Below, piece after piece: positions 12,300-25,139 of a stretch of DNA of 64,000 nt. The first letter of the stretch is position 1. Every line of letters starts with the position of its first letter. The notes below the pieces were generated by a model, which worked only from the letters and a program-made list of their open reading frames with translations, was not told where the DNA came from and did no database searches. Made by a program: the position numbers and the translations under genes. Source of the DNA: Megalonaias nervosa (Eukaryota > Mollusca > Bivalvia > Unionida > Unionidae); the NCBI GenBank assembly GCA_016617855.1, contig JAECUM010001845.1:1-64000 (forward strand), given 5' to 3'.

Positions 12300-12720
12300 T
12301 TAAATGAAATCTTTTCAAGATTTTCCAAAGGTCAAAATCAATTAAAGTCAACCATAACAGGCAAATGTCACGATCACCGTCTTGCTGACTGCATTGGGCG
12401 GATTTAAAAATACTGAATAAGTTTTTCAATAATCAATATCCTTTTGGAAATTCTTTGAAAAGGCACTGCTTCTAGCAAATGTTTAGAAAATAAAAATGAT
12501 GAATAAAATTCAGCAATATTTAATGGTATATGTAATTATTATGCAGTAGAGAGCAAAAATTTCCTGACTGGCTGTCAACAGTATGTGCATTTCCATACAT
12601 GTGTATTTGATCCCAATGTTAATTATGAACATTCAGGGCTCCCTGTTAGTTAATTAAAAACAATCAAGGCTCCCTTAAGTGCAGATCTTGGCAATGGACC
12701 TCCATTTCTGAACATTTTAA
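12300..12720. repeat. dispersed repeat, copy 2 of a direct pair
   Basis: Second copy of the 11020-11350 unit, longer because of insertions, including a partial repeat of its cagggctcc end near 12634 and 12668. Confidence 0.65.
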
Positions 12721-12769
12721 GACAGGCTCCACACCTAAACTTTGTACAAATACATCTATGCACATGTTT

Positions 12770-12888
12770 CTAATTTGTATTAATTTATTCAATACTAGGT
12801 AGGTGTTGGGTATGATTTATAGACAAATTTTTTTATATGAAAATGTCAAAATGTAAAAGAACTATTATCTGATCAGTGATTGTAATCT

Positions 12889-12892
<4 letters not shown>
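12770..12892. repeat. dispersed repeat shared with 28915-29012
   Basis: Shared order of tttattcaa(a/t)act, (ggtact/ggtgtt)gggcatggttt-like, aaatgt(c)aaaatgt and ctgatcag followed by taact/taacac. It runs straight into the (AC)n at 12893. Confidence 0.6.

Positions 12893-12920
<28 letters not shown>
12893..12920. repeat. (AC)n microsatellite
   Basis: A 28-bp AC run lying between two dispersed repeats. Confidence 0.95.
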
Positions 12921-12925
<5 letters not shown>

Positions 12926-13600
12926 TACAACTCCATGGTCTTGTCTTAAACAAAGTAACAGAATAAAACAAAATGAACAAGTTTAGGAAAAATTAAACAA
13001 ATAATATATTTCCCTAAAATACAAAAAGGAACTTACAATATTGTGAACTAAATCCCAAATAATCCTCATCTGCATCACAAGTCCAAAAGTATAGTGTTAC
13101 AAATGGGTTCCAATCCTGAATGTGCTGATGTAGCAATAGCCTTGAGTAGTCTGATATGCCAACAGTCTTGATGTATCAATGCTATAATCTAGAATGTCTT
13201 TGAATGAACCCTCAATAATCCAAAACCTATATTTATGTCCAAAAATGTAATGAGCACTTTATACATAAATAATTCATTTCAAATTATAATTGAAAACAAC
13301 TAAAAAGACTTGTATTAAGCTAGAAAGAAGAAAATTTTACTTCTTTTTCCTTATATACAGACTGTCAGCTGACTTATGCCACAACAGAATGCCCTAGACC
13401 CAGATCATTTCCAGTGGAAATTTCCATCAAATTCTAAACAAGGTCAGGTCTGTTTAACCTGTCAAAACTCTTGCAGACCATAAAATTTCAAAGGGGAAGA
13501 ACAAGATTCTGAACTCAAACTCAAATCCAATTAAAGCACAACCCACAATCTTGGATGAAAATGTAATATGTTATTTACAAATTATCATTACAATCTACAA
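12921..13600. repeat. dispersed repeat related to 54530-55000
   Basis: The left part shares, in order with 54530-54700, a ggtcttg/gctcttg stretch, aagtaacaga, acaaataat(at)atttccct, aatacaaa, aacttac and aaatccca/aaataatcc. The rest is alignable only in patches. No encoded protein was recognised; it could be a non-autonomous transposon. Confidence 0.5.
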
Positions 13601-13619
13601 TCTGGGACAAAAGTTAAAC

Positions 13620-13621
<2 letters not shown>

Positions 13622-13688
<67 letters not shown>
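13622..13688. repeat. (AT)n microsatellite
   Basis: About 66 bp of AT dinucleotide. Confidence 0.97.
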
Positions 13689-13689
<1 letters not shown>

Positions 13690-13690
<1 letters not shown>

Positions 13691-13822
13691 TTCATAAACA
13701 TGTGTACCAGCAAGTGACCACTAGTACAGATTTTTCATAAATATGTGTACCAGCAAATGATCACTCTTGTAAAGATTTTTCATATACATGGGTTCCAGCA
13801 ACTGACCACTGGTACAGATTTT
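13690..13822. repeat. tandem repeat of 43-45 bp, 3 copies
   Basis: The unit ttcataaacatgtgtaccag then ca(a)gtgaccactagtacagat recurs at about 13691, 13734 and 13779, directly beside the AT run. Confidence 0.85.
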
Positions 13823-14387
13823 TTTATAATACTATTGTGGCTATGCATACACTTAATCCAAGATGTCAGTCACCTGTCAGTCACACATTAATAGTTACCT
13901 TGGGTGTTTTTATTTATATGGAGTTTCTTATTGATTTCTTTAGAATGCAGATAGTGCTTAAAAACTAAATTAGTACTTTCTGCATAATCTGCATACATAT
14001 CAATCTATATCATACCTATGCTAATTGATGGGCTGCTGATGCCAGTCACCTGTCACTCAAACACTGACAAACTGCAACCAGTAATGACCTGCTGACCACT
14101 GCTATTACTTGCTTGGTGTGAGTTTTATGAAATTCCAGCCAGGATGAAAGATTGTCACCTCGTTTGTCAAAGAAGTTTGGATACCTTCACAATTATTATT
14201 AGCCACTATATAACAATTACAACTTCAAAATTTCTCATCCAAAATGGTTTTCTAAATTTTTCAATGTATATGCTGCTAATACTCTTTACCTTCAATGAAA
14301 AGTTTTGTAATAATAAAGGCTGATTTGTACACTGATTGCAATCCTACCAAGTAGGCAGTGCTTTTGCAAACCATCAATTTCCAGACT
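13823..14387. other. unannotated intron-like sequence
   Basis: AT-rich. The minus-strand frame over 14276-14400 is the extension of the following minisatellite frame and has no supporting motif. Confidence 0.35.
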
Positions 14388-14640
14388 CCTGATAAGCCTG
14401 TGATATCTGCTAAACAGGCTCTGATCAACCTGTGATGTCTGCCAAACAGGCTCCTGATTAGCCTGTGATGTCTGCCAAACAGGCTCCTGATTAGCCTGTG
14501 ATGTCTGCCAAACAAGCTCCTGATTAGCCTGTGATGTCTGCCAAACAGGCTCCTGATTAGCCTGTGATGTCTGCCAAACAGGCTCCTGATTAGCCTGCGA
14601 TGTCTACCAAACAGGCTCCTGTTTAGCCTATAATGTCTGC
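14388..14640. repeat. 33-bp minisatellite, about 7.7 copies
   Basis: The unit gcctgtgatgtctgccaaac then aggctcctgatta recurs every 33 bp (14461, 14494 and on). Eleven codons per unit open a minus-strand frame of repeated Arg/His-rich blocks, which I regard as non-genic. Confidence 0.94.
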
Positions 14641-15678
14641 CCAAATATTATGTGATATTTGTGATGTGATGATTTTGTAAGCTTTTGTCAAAAGGATATC
14701 TAGAAAATAAATGTCCCAAATACAGAACATATTACCATATTTTTTTGTTGTAATATTCATCTCTAAAAACTGACCATTAACTTATGTTTCACGTCTCAAC
14801 CAAAATAATAGCTGATACTCTTTACTGGATCAGACATGAATTTGGTCAGGCATATGGTCTTGTATGGACATTCATAATAAATAGCCAGAACTTAGAGTAA
14901 TACTCAAATGTAGCAGCTCTTATATATGAACTAATTAGGCTTCCATTATGATATTTGTCCAGAGGGTCTGTGTAACCCTATGCCTTTGTTTCAAAGGTCA
15001 GAAAGCTAAAGTAGAGAGTCAAAAAAACAAAAATAATGCAGGTCATATATGTTGGACAGGCAGTTGATCAGTGCTTTGATATGTGTTCAGCAATATTTTG
15101 TGTTATATATGTAATAATTTGTTATATCACAAAAGAAATATCTTTTGTAAGATCTTAATTTTGTTCTCATTTGTGTTTACCCATCATCTACTATTTCTTT
15201 ATTAATTCTGAACATCCTCTCTTTCAAAATTTTATTTCTGAAAAATAACACATAGGTTTTACAAAATGTTTAATACCAAATTATGCATTTGTTTGAATTA
15301 TCCATACACTGAGTCCATGATATCATCAACATGAACTCAAAAGTATATTATACTAAAATTCATTAGTGACTTTCCTCAGGGCACATGTCAGAATCTGCTG
15401 CCAACAAAAGAATACTGGAAACTTTTGATCACCAATTCACTGTTTTTAGTGAAAATGCCTTTCAAAAATTTGATCATATTTGGCAATTTCTGCACCAGCA
15501 GATCATTATCCTCACTGAAATTTACTAAAATTAAGAGCTATTCCCAGGACAATATATAAGTGTGTAAGTTTCCTTCCCTGTCCTTACATAGTTAATGAGC
15601 AATTAAGAAGCAAGACCTGCATGATGAATCCACATAACATTCCATCACTAATTTTCACATCTAGTTGCTTATGTCATC
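14641..15678. other. unannotated intron-like sequence
   Basis: AT-rich; no exon, RNA gene or repeat family recognised. Confidence 0.4.
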
Positions 15679-15831
15679 ACAATGAAAGTGGTGTTCATTT
15701 TGGGAAACCAATCGGTGTTGAATTACTTCACAATGAAAGTGGTGTTCATTTTGGGAAACCAATCGGTGTTGAATTACTTCACAATGAAAGTGGTGTTCAT
15801 TTTGGGAAACCAATCGGTGTTGAACGACTTC
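15679..15831. repeat. 51-bp tandem repeat, 3 copies
   Basis: The unit caatgaaagtggtgttcatt then ttgggaaaccaatcggtg recurs every 51 bp with almost no mismatches. Two plus-strand frames are open through it only because 51 is a multiple of three. Confidence 0.94.
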
Positions 15832-17425
15832 ACACTTAAGCTGCTTAAAATGTGTCTTTCAAAACCATTTCAAAGATGAATAGTGTATTTAATTAATACA
15901 GGTAGTATAACAGAGAACCAATTATCCATTAATTATAATTAATTTAGATATCATATACTGAAGATGTGGTACCTTAATCAACCCCAGACCATGATAAAAA
16001 TTGCAAATTTCAATAGTGAATCAAAATAAAAAGCAGTGTCAGACTGATGGTGAATTTCATACAGAGGGTCACGCAGCCTGCCATTTATGGCATAAATACA
16101 AGCCCTGAATTGAGGAAAAATTATATATGTGACTGTTACATGAATGTGTACATATGCAAAGTTTGAGAGAGTAATATTAAAGCAACAAAGTTTACAAGTT
16201 TATGTGATAAGCTCAGCTTAAGTTGTTACATTTAGAGAAAATCCAAAATTACTAAAGAAAATGAAAAAGAAAATGATTATTCATAAATATCTAGTGCTCA
16301 GTTAGATTTACTTTCAATGCAAGATTAAAATGGTATGATCAATATAATTTTCCAAGCCAAAAAGGCATGTGAAATCTCTTTAACTACAATTGCCAATCTA
16401 ACTTGCATAAACAAGTATTTCATTTGCCATACCTAAACTGCAGTAAATAAATAACTATTCATAAAGACATAATCCTTGCAATGAAAAATATTTTTAGGGT
16501 AAAACGATTTGCAAAGTTTACTGATGCATTTACCCATTTCAATCATCACTGAAGCATTCAATATCTGCACATGATATTGGCATATGAATAACTATCAATG
16601 ATTTCTGTGGGGAAAATTAAAGTGGTCCAAAGTATTTATTAAGCTACTGAAACTTTTTGAACTGTTTTGGTCCCAATTTCATCCCACTGACAAAATATAT
16701 TACATAAAACTGTACATTCCTTATTCCACACCTGGTATATACCTGTGTATGTCTGTTAGGATTACAAAGTAGAACAAATAACACAGACCATGACTTGCCA
16801 GCACATTATGATAGCAGATCTGGGCCATAATGGTAAAAAGAATCATACAGCAAATTCACTGACTTTATTTTGGGATGGTCCAACACAGATCCTGGATTTT
16901 GATATCAGTTTTGATTCAGGAACATTTAAACATCCATGCAAAATAAAGAAGAAAGTAAATTAAAAAGTGCCTAGAGATCAACTGTGCCATAATTTGTTCG
17001 AGACATTCATGATAAGACAGTATGATTAATTACTTTATTCCTTTTTACACTGTAAAGTCCATGGGACTGTTTATGGGAAAAATGCTGGATCCACAACTCA
17101 TTATCCTAGCTGAAATACATGCATTAAAAAAGACACAACTAAAAATAGACAATCAGACAGACTAGAAAACTTTCAGACATAAATGCACAAGTCTTTTTAA
17201 ACAAATTTTGGATATCATCAATAAATTAAAAAAAAATAAAATAAACCAGTCTGCATTTACTTCTGCCAACCAAACAATGTATCCCATCAATCTTTTTTAA
17301 AAATGGATCAAAGTAAATATTATTAATCGATACTGATGACAGAGTTACCTCTCATGCCAGGTTTGAGGGCTTTTTTTAACCAACAATTACATGTAAGTAA
17401 AATGTGTTCTTCCATCAATATTCAC
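15832..17425. other. unannotated intron-like sequence
   Basis: 1.6 kb of AT-rich sequence. I found no coding frame with splice context, no RNA gene and no repeat shared with the rest of the window. Confidence 0.4.
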
Positions 17426-17742
17426 CAGTGGCCTAGTGGTCAGAGCATTCGCATCAGATGCAGGAGGTTGTGGGTTCGATCCCCGGCTGAGTCATACCAA
17501 AGACTTACAAAAATGGTACTAACAGCTGCCTGGCTTGGCGCTCAGCATTAAGAGGTTAGTGTTAGGACTGGTCGGCCTGGTGTCAGGATAATGTGACTGG
17601 GTGGGACATCATGCTACATATCTGTGGCATGATGCCCCAGTGCTAGACATCACAATAAACTGTCACACTGCAGACATCGTAGCAATATGACTGAAAAATT
17701 GTTAAAACTACATTAAAAATCCAAATCACACACACACACACA
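17426..17742 (+). mobile_element. tRNA-derived SINE family A, copy 2
   Basis: The best-preserved copy. A tRNA-like head starts gtggcctagtggtcagagca, with B box gggttcgatcccc at 17471-17483, then the family body (ttaagaggttagtgttagga, gtgtcaggataatgtgactg) and a terminal (CA)n ending near 17742. The head does not fold as a complete functional tRNA and has no separate gene context, so it is a SINE head. Confidence 0.9.
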
Positions 17743-17864
17743 TCAATATTCATATAGTCCAAATATTAGAGTTTCATCAAAGCAAGGATATTATGGTATC
17801 AGAGTGTCAAAGAACTTTGGTTAGATTTGGTTTCATGTTTTACAACACAGCAACACAATGTAGG

Positions 17865-17965
17865 TTATTTAGGGCTTAGGCAATTTGAGTTAAGTCCCTT
17901 GTCCATGAATACCCCATGGTAGCTGACCTGGGCTGATCCATCAGTAGGATTCAAATTCACACAAG
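17865..17965 (+). mobile_element. remnant resembling a SINE/LINE tail
   Basis: Contains ttgagttaagtcccttgtcc and ctgacctgggctgatcc. These resemble gagttaagtgcctttccc and gtctggggctggcc at 46748-46805. The motif 'aagtgccttgcccaaggacac' is widely seen in animal repeats. Only a fragment remains. Confidence 0.4.
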
Positions 17966-18844
17966 ATTTAGCCAAATTAACCAAAAGAGATAATGCAGCT
18001 CAATGACAAAGAACTATATAGACCAGTCAACATAACATACTTTGTAGCATTTGAACAATAGCTATGTTGCAGTCTGTTTTACGTAATGTGAAATAAATCT
18101 TAAAGGTGTGTTTCAGAAGTACAACAGGACCTATGTTGGGTCAAAATATAGGTGGTCATTTCACACAAGTAAGTATCATATTGAAAACTCAAACAATGCT
18201 GTCATTATCCAGATAATATACTAGTCTCCAACAATAATATACCTGCGTCAGTGTTGACAAAACAACCAGGTAACTAATTCAAGCATGACTTTAATATGAC
18301 TTGCCTGCAATTAAAATGTTTGTCAAAAACTAAGCCTGGTTCACATATCATATACTTACAACTGATCAATACCAATGGTTCAGTAATTTAACTGTTAGGT
18401 TGTTATTAAAAGGGAGCTTGTTGTTCCAATACAGAATCTGAAAGAGCTTAATCCAAGCACTACTCAGGAGAGTTTTCTGTAGTTTAGTCAGCTCATCAGA
18501 TAATCTGCTGGGTCAATTCTCAGACACACAAATGCAAGACTAGCTAAGATATCTAAGGTATTGCACCAGAATTCAACTGAATGTGCACAAATCACATACA
18601 GTACTATACTTTCCAACCATATGTTCATTTCCTCAATAAATCTGTGTTATATTTTTTTTTAAATGCCCTCCTTTTATAAAACAGAAGGGGGAATTCCTCC
18701 CCTAAATTTCAGGTTCTAGAATAGACCCTGATAATCTGAGAAATGTTCATTATTGATACTACATTCAAAAACAACTGTGAGCAAGATCATTGGTAATTTC
18801 CCACACTCAGAGTATAAATATCGAGTTTGAAATTTTCAGCAATC
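17966..18844. other. unannotated intron-like sequence
   Basis: AT-rich; nothing recognisable. Confidence 0.35.
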
Positions 18845-19030
18845 TCCTGATCTGCTGTAGCATAATGCATCTGCAGATTAGGGTCTTTGTTGTTTGTTCT
18901 ACTGTTTACTCTGAACAAACTGCACACACCCATTTCTGCCAGCGCTTTATGCACTAGCAAATCTGAATGTGTGCAGTTTGCAGTTGGGTTTGTCTTATAC
19001 ATGATTGCATACAGTACATACACTGTCAAG
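18845..19030 (+). mobile_element. double-hairpin MITE-like repeat, copy 1
   Basis: Shares gatctg(c/t)(t/c)gtagcataa, ctgcagat, gttgtttgttct and a second hairpin arm pair caaactgcacacaccca / gtgtgcagtttg with 48822-49035 (+) and 29770-29950 (-). The left end is eroded compared with the 48.8 kb copy. No coding capacity. Confidence 0.7.
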
Positions 19031-19794
19031 TATTAAATGACAAAGAAATCTTTACTGTCAAACCTAAAATTCTACACAGCTTATTTCTATTCAATTTCTT
19101 TTCCAAGCATATCATACTGTTGCAAAAGAATAACGATGTCTTTACGCAAAAATAGAATTATAGTAAATTTATTAGCAAGTCACTGAATTCTTTTTTATGT
19201 GGGCTTTACAGATCATTACGTCAATCCTGTACCTGTCAATCAGGTGTGTAACCGAAATATGAACAATATTGTCCTAGTCACACGGTCTAATACAAGTCAC
19301 AAAATCTGAACTTGTGCTTAAGATTCTAAAACTAAGACTGCAGTGAAAAGGAAAATAAGAATCACAGAATTAAAGTTTTGTTACTTTCACTATCAACTTA
19401 TCAGTTTTGTAACTCCTACAGATTTTCAATAATGATAACAGGCTTTCCATTTTGTAATGCACTTGTCCCTCTTTATAACACTGTTACTGGGAGTTATTCA
19501 AGTGACTCATGTAATACTAGTGAGGGAGCCTTACACTCAGATGTGTTCCAACATAAGTGTATTAGAACACAGAAACAAAGTATTTCATGATGCAAAATTA
19601 TGTAAATTAGCTTGCATGGTCAAAGAACAAATTTTACAAATATTGGATGAGATACATGGACAGCCATGTTATAAAAGGGTAGCTGTAATGTAAAGGGGTT
19701 TAGCATGATTTTGAGTTTTTCTTCCATACTATGAATACAAAGTATTATTTCCAAAATGGCACATGAGCTAGGCACTTATCAAAACATACACAGA
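19031..19794. other. unannotated intron-like sequence
   Basis: Two overlapping plus-strand frames of 70-78 codons lie near 19378-19693, but they are in different phases and lack motifs or splice signals. Nothing else recognised. Confidence 0.35.
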
Positions 19795-20600
19795 TAACTC
19801 ATACAGCAAAAATACCCAATGCTGAGCCAATGTTGGGAACTTTAACTTGCACATAAAACATTAACATCAGTGACTGCATGTTGAGCCCATGATCGAAGCA
19901 GTGCTGAAAAATATGTGACCTTGACTCCAAAACCAAATAACTGAGCAAGCATGCCACCAAATGAACTGTATAGGCTTTGTAATGATTCATCATATACATG
20001 AACAAAATCCATCAATGGGGTTTAGGAAATATAAATGCATAAAAAAAATATAATGAAAATCATAATGCCAATTTTCTATTGACTTTGACCATGAGTCCAA
20101 GTTCAAAGAGGTAAGAGCATGTGTTTGTGAATGAATTGTTTTAGCATCATAATTATTCACACCAAGTATCAAACATCAGAAGGTTTAGGAAATATAAGCA
20201 AATTGAAAGACTTCAAGCAAAACCTTGACACAAATTTCTATGACTAATTTTATCCCTAAGGTCAAACAGGAATGTCAAAAGGGAATGTCAGGACATGCCA
20301 CCAAATACATTACCTTAGTTTCATAAATATTCACTCCAAATATGAACAAAATCCATTAGGGATTTAGGAAATATAGGAATATGAAACAATTTTAACAACA
20401 ACCTTCATGTAAATTTTTTCTGAATATGACCTTGACCAAAAGTGACCATTTCCATTACAGTCATACAGGTAAGCAAGCATGCCACAGAATGAATTATCAG
20501 AACTTCATAATGATTAATGTCAAGTGTAACAATAACCTATCAAGGAATATATAGAAATGAAAACACTTTGACCAAAACCTTAACTAATTGCTGATGATGA
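19795..20600. repeat. old tandem repeat, period about 170-190 bp
   Basis: About four diverged units share a landmark order: gaccttgac(c/t)-like, a catgccac(c)aaatgaa-like segment, ttcataa(t)-attcac, aacaaaatccatca and ggtttaggaaatata. Copies have drifted heavily. A comparable degenerate array lies at 24290-24690. Confidence 0.65.
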
Positions 20601-23600
20601 CAACAATGCCACCATTGTTAGCCACCATTGTAAAGTTACTACTATGTCTCTCTTCCCACTAATGTGGACTCCACAATAAAACTGTTCATGTTATCAATAC
20701 AATCAACATGTTTGATATCCATTTACTGCAGTATTTTCAGTGAACAAACACTTTCCACTGAAACAGATCATTTGGCAACTTCAAATTCTTACGATATAAA
20801 CATAATTATAATTTTGCAATAATACTGCACATTTAATATTTGGTATTCTTACAGACATCATAATTTTACCAGCAATAAAACAAAGACTACTTTACAGACT
20901 TCACTCTTTATTCTCATGCCTTTTCAGACATAATATGAAACAACACAAAATTCCAAATTTTGGTATTGATTATTGGCACAAATTAACAGAAAACAGAAAA
21001 CAAATGTTCTCACAATTCAGAATCACCTGGCACTTTTCTGAAATCTTAAGAAATGAAACAATATACAAGCCTTTTCAAACACCTTAATCATCTACTGTCA
21101 AACCACTGTGTGAAAAAAAATAATGATAACAAAAACTAATTATCTGCCAGATCAATGTAACACTGGTACAACAATCAATATACTATAAATATCCATTGAT
21201 TTTGACAAGATAAATCCAGATTTAAACCTTCTTCAGCCATGATAAGTGCCCAAGTAATCTCTCCCCAGCAAGCACCAAACTTAAGATTTAGATTTCAAAA
21301 GAAAGTTCTAAAAAGGTGAATTCCAAAAAAAAAAAAATGACCTTGTGATTGCTATCATGTCAAGATGACCTTGATACAGATGGAATAAAAGATTATGAGA
21401 ATGTGTACCAAATTACCTTTTAATATGCTGAATAATCAAAACACCTGAAAGGTATTTATAAAAAGTATATGAAAGTCATTGTGCCTAAAATAGACATTTT
21501 CATATTATTTAACCCCAAGAATTCCTGATTTGGACAATCATGCCTCATTGCATATATAGTTAATTATAATCATTAATTTACTCAATTTTGGTATATTTAA
21601 CCTCAGTGGCTTTATGAAGAGGTCACACCATTTTTCAAAAATAAGTAAGACTTTGTGTTCAGATCTAAAAATATTTTTTCTTTTCTATGAGAGACACTGG
21701 CTTCAAAAAGATAATTCCATTGGCAAAATGACAAAATGTTTGTTCTTCACTCAAAGTGAATGACATGGTCACACATTACAGAGAAATGTTTACCTTGTTT
21801 TATAACTAGTGGTATTTCAACGTATTCAAACAGACAATACACTGAAATGTATATCTAGTCCACAGAACTGTTGTGCATGTGATTGTTAGAAGCATTCTAA
21901 AACCTGACTGAAAAGACAATTATTTTTTGGAAAGCACCTGGCATTTATGATCAGGTTCTGTATTCACAAAATTCCTTAACTTGACTACACACTCAGACTA
22001 TAACATTCCTCCACTGTATGCAGGGCATTACAAAGTTGATAAAAGTCAGTTTGCCTGGGGCAAGCTGATTGGAAAATTGAACATGTCTTGAAGGATGCCC
22101 CAAAACAAGACAACAAAGTATCACAACAAAGTAAAAAATGTGGTAAAATCAATAGGATGTTTTAAGGCAATCACATTATATTTATTTTACAAATAGAAAG
22201 CTTTGTTGTCTTATTATCTTTGATTGCATCTTAAAGTATTATGTTGATAATCAAAGTTATCAAAAAGATGTATATTGTATAGTGTACACTGATATACAGA
22301 CGAGGAAATAAGAAAGTGTTAGAATGCAGATTTTGTTACAAGAGCATAAAAGGACATATGCATGCACAACACTGTAAACAGATAAATGGATAGGTAGATA
22401 ACGGTTTTAGAGACAGCCAGTTATTTAAGAGAGAGAAATTTAGGTAAAAGACCTTCAACTGAAAAATTAAACAGCCATGAACAGTAATGTCTTATCTTAA
22501 TCATGTTTTAGTATATTATAACATTTCTTTATGTCTCCACTTAAAGTTCAGTTGATCATGCAGATTTTAGTATCTGATCCAGTAGGAAAACAACATAAAA
22601 CTGAGTCATTTGCTGAAATTTTTCAATAAACCCTTCACTTTTTTTTAGGAGTATTGTATTTACTCACATATTTGCTTCCACTTCCATGCCATCCACGTTT
22701 CACCAGGAAATTGGCTACATGCATGTCAACAATTGTTGAAAAACCAACTTTTGAGAATGATAAAATTTATTATTTGTTAAACAGAATGAATTGGTCTTCT
22801 GTAATAATCACAGAAGTAATAGATGATAAATATAGCATGTGGGTGCAAGATTTCCTGGTGGCTAGTCATTAGCAATGAGTGCCTTTCATTTCCAAGTACA
22901 TCTGGTAAAGAAATCTCACAATTTATATTATTAACCATTATCATATAATCACCTTGAAATCAGTGACATGGATCAAAACAATCTTCAACAAGCTGATTAT
23001 TAGAGTCAGCAATCTTGGCACATTCAGAGATCGCAAACTATTCGTGGCTAGGTTATGACTTGAATCCCATAAATGTACAAATATCATGATTAAAATATAA
23101 TTCACAAATTAAAATATAAATATTTCCTATTTGTCAAAAATTGATATAAACAGAGTGACGATGTGGTCTGTTTAGTTTTGGTTATCATTTTCTAGGAGAT
23201 GATCAACCACGGTGTTATTGCCCAGATCGGTAAACAATAAAATAAACTATGAAATTGAGGGATGGAATAACAGAGAACTGAGCAGAGATATAGAATAGAA
23301 TAACATGAGCCCCCTTACAAAAAATACAACAGTTTAATAAATTACATAAAAAACAAAATGAATAATTTGCTTTCTCTCAGAAACAGAGTTACAAAATTAT
23401 GCGAATTTCATTTAGCCATTCTGTTACTGATAGAACAAATTAAGTGTATGACTGAGTGATAGACCGAACTCAGATTGATGGCATGACAGCATCACCATGT
23501 GCTTCCACTGCTTGGCATTTCCATATCTTTCCTTCTCTCTGTCTTTATTAGCCTCTTTGGGTCAACAAATCTTAGTTGTGGACTGTGTCCTCTTTCTTGC

Positions 23601-24161
23601 TGTCAGTCAGGTGTGGAACTATTTTGTTTCTCCTTTGTGCCTTTCTGCCCTAGCTCATATTCTATTGTTTATATCTCCACACATTAGCATTAGGGATATT
23701 GTAATACCCTTGATCAATAAGGTACAGTCACCTGTTCATAAACATATCCTGTATGAACCACAGTGTTGAATTTAACCATCCTTCAAATTTTAAATGTTCA
23801 TATGGTAATATAAAGTAAGGGTTTTATCTTTGGGCTCCTTTCCAGAGAGGAAGTCTAAGGTCGAGTGTACCAAGAAAATAAAAAGAGCGACATATTTTTT
23901 ATATATATTGATAGCATGCTGACACAACAAATATTGACTCTGAATGATTAATTCTGTCATCTAAGCTTGCTAATGTCTACAACTGGTTGAATGCCAAGAA
24001 ACAACAAGTCTCCACTTGGCCTGACTGACCCTATGCAGATATGTTCTATTAAAAAAAAGCAAAACCCATCACCTAAACAAAATGGAGAAACTTTAAAGAT
24101 CTGAGAACTGTGACTACCAAGGTATTACTTAAAAGAGGAACTAACTTCCACACAACAATAA
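20601..24161. other. 3.5 kb unannotated intron-like sequence
   Basis: No coding frame with splice signals and no repeat shared elsewhere in the window was found. A 13-A run lies near 21330. Overlapping T-rich frames at 23497-23769 look like translated low-complexity sequence. A tactcacatatttgcttcc stretch at 22660 faintly resembles the edge of the 48.8 kb MITE-like repeat. Confidence 0.35.
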
Positions 24162-24205
24162 ATGTATGTATGTATGTATGTATGTATGTATGTATGTATG
24201 TATGT
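24162..24205. repeat. (TATG)n microsatellite
   Basis: About 11 copies of the tetranucleotide tatg. Confidence 0.96.
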
Positions 24206-24289
24206 ACATTTAACACAATAATGGCTATATGATGATGATTAAAAGTGAAATTCTACATATGTAAGAATGAAGAACTCCAGATATATAAA

Positions 24290-24690
24290 AGGTTCACGTT
24301 TTATTACAGTATCATTGATGGTTCAAAGGTTACACCATCCATAAACAGAGGTCATTTATATTTTCCATTGCTATGAACTTGACAAATGACCAATGGACAT
24401 GGGTAAGATAGGTGACACACTGCCTGGTCACAATACATTGCTGGTTCAAGTTTCATGAAAATATCTTCAATGATTCAAGGTTTTTTTTCCCACTAACATA
24501 TCTTCAACAGTTAGAAAATTCTACCCTGGATAAGGAATCTGTGTCATAATTACATTTTCATTTGCCATGACCTTGAACATGAGGCAAGGAACATAGCTAT
24601 CATATGCAATAACATCTAGGCATGATATAAACTGCCAGGGTTAAGTCATTAAAATATCTTCAGTGGTTTCAAACATATTAAGATGTAGCT
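24290..24690. repeat. old tandem repeat, period about 190 bp, 2 copies
   Basis: Two diverged units share ccattgctatgaacttgac / gccatgaccttgaac, a gacac...aca-type segment, ctggt-caag / actgccagggttaagt and aaaatatcttca(a/g)tg. It has the same style as the array at 19795-20600 but a different unit. Confidence 0.5.
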
Positions 24691-24697
24691 ATGTATT

Positions 24698-25135
24698 GGG
24701 AATAACTTCCCAAGATACTGTGTAATATAAGGAGTAACTTTCTAAGTGTAATATCAGGAGTATCTTGCTAAGTGTAATATCAGGAGTACACTCCTAAGTG
24801 TAATATCAGGAGTATCTTGCTAAGTGTAATATCAGGAGTATCTTGCTAAGTGTAATATCAGGAGTATCTTGCTAAATGTAATATCAGGAGTACACTCCTA
24901 AGTGTAATATCAGGAGTATCTTGCTAAGTGTAATATCAGGAGTATCTTGCTAAGTGTAATATCAGGAGTACACTCCTAAGTGTAATAGCAGGAGTATCTT
25001 GCTAAGTGTAATATCAGGAGTACACTCCTAAGTGTAATATCAGGAGTATCTTGCTAAGTGTAATATCAGGAGTATCTTGCTAAGTGTAATATCAGGAGTA
25101 TCTTGCTAAATGTAATATCAGGAGTAACTTTCTAT
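24698..25135. repeat. 26-bp minisatellite with palindromic unit variants, about 16 copies
   Basis: The unit ctaagtgtaatatcaggagt ends in either atcttg or acactc. In the second type the junction aggagtacactcct is a near-perfect palindrome, and it recurs at irregular intervals (24785, 24889, 24967, 25019). The array is continued on the far side of a LINE fragment at 26025-26870 by related units. Confidence 0.93.
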
Positions 25136-25139
25136 GCTA

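Noticed and set aside
14276..14400. Minus-strand segment between an AG and GTAAAG as an exon
   Set aside because: The frame is simply carried over from the 33-bp minisatellite; the acceptor lacks a pyrimidine tract and the translation shows no conserved residues.
17426..17500. Possible functional tRNA gene
   Set aside because: A and B boxes are present, but the cloverleaf is incomplete and the segment continues into a SINE body shared by three copies.
23497..23769. Ninety-codon plus-strand frame rich in Leu, Ser and Phe, possibly a membrane protein
   Set aside because: Two overlapping frames are equally open over a T/C-rich stretch, there are no splice signals or family motif, and hydrophobicity follows from pyrimidine-rich sequence.
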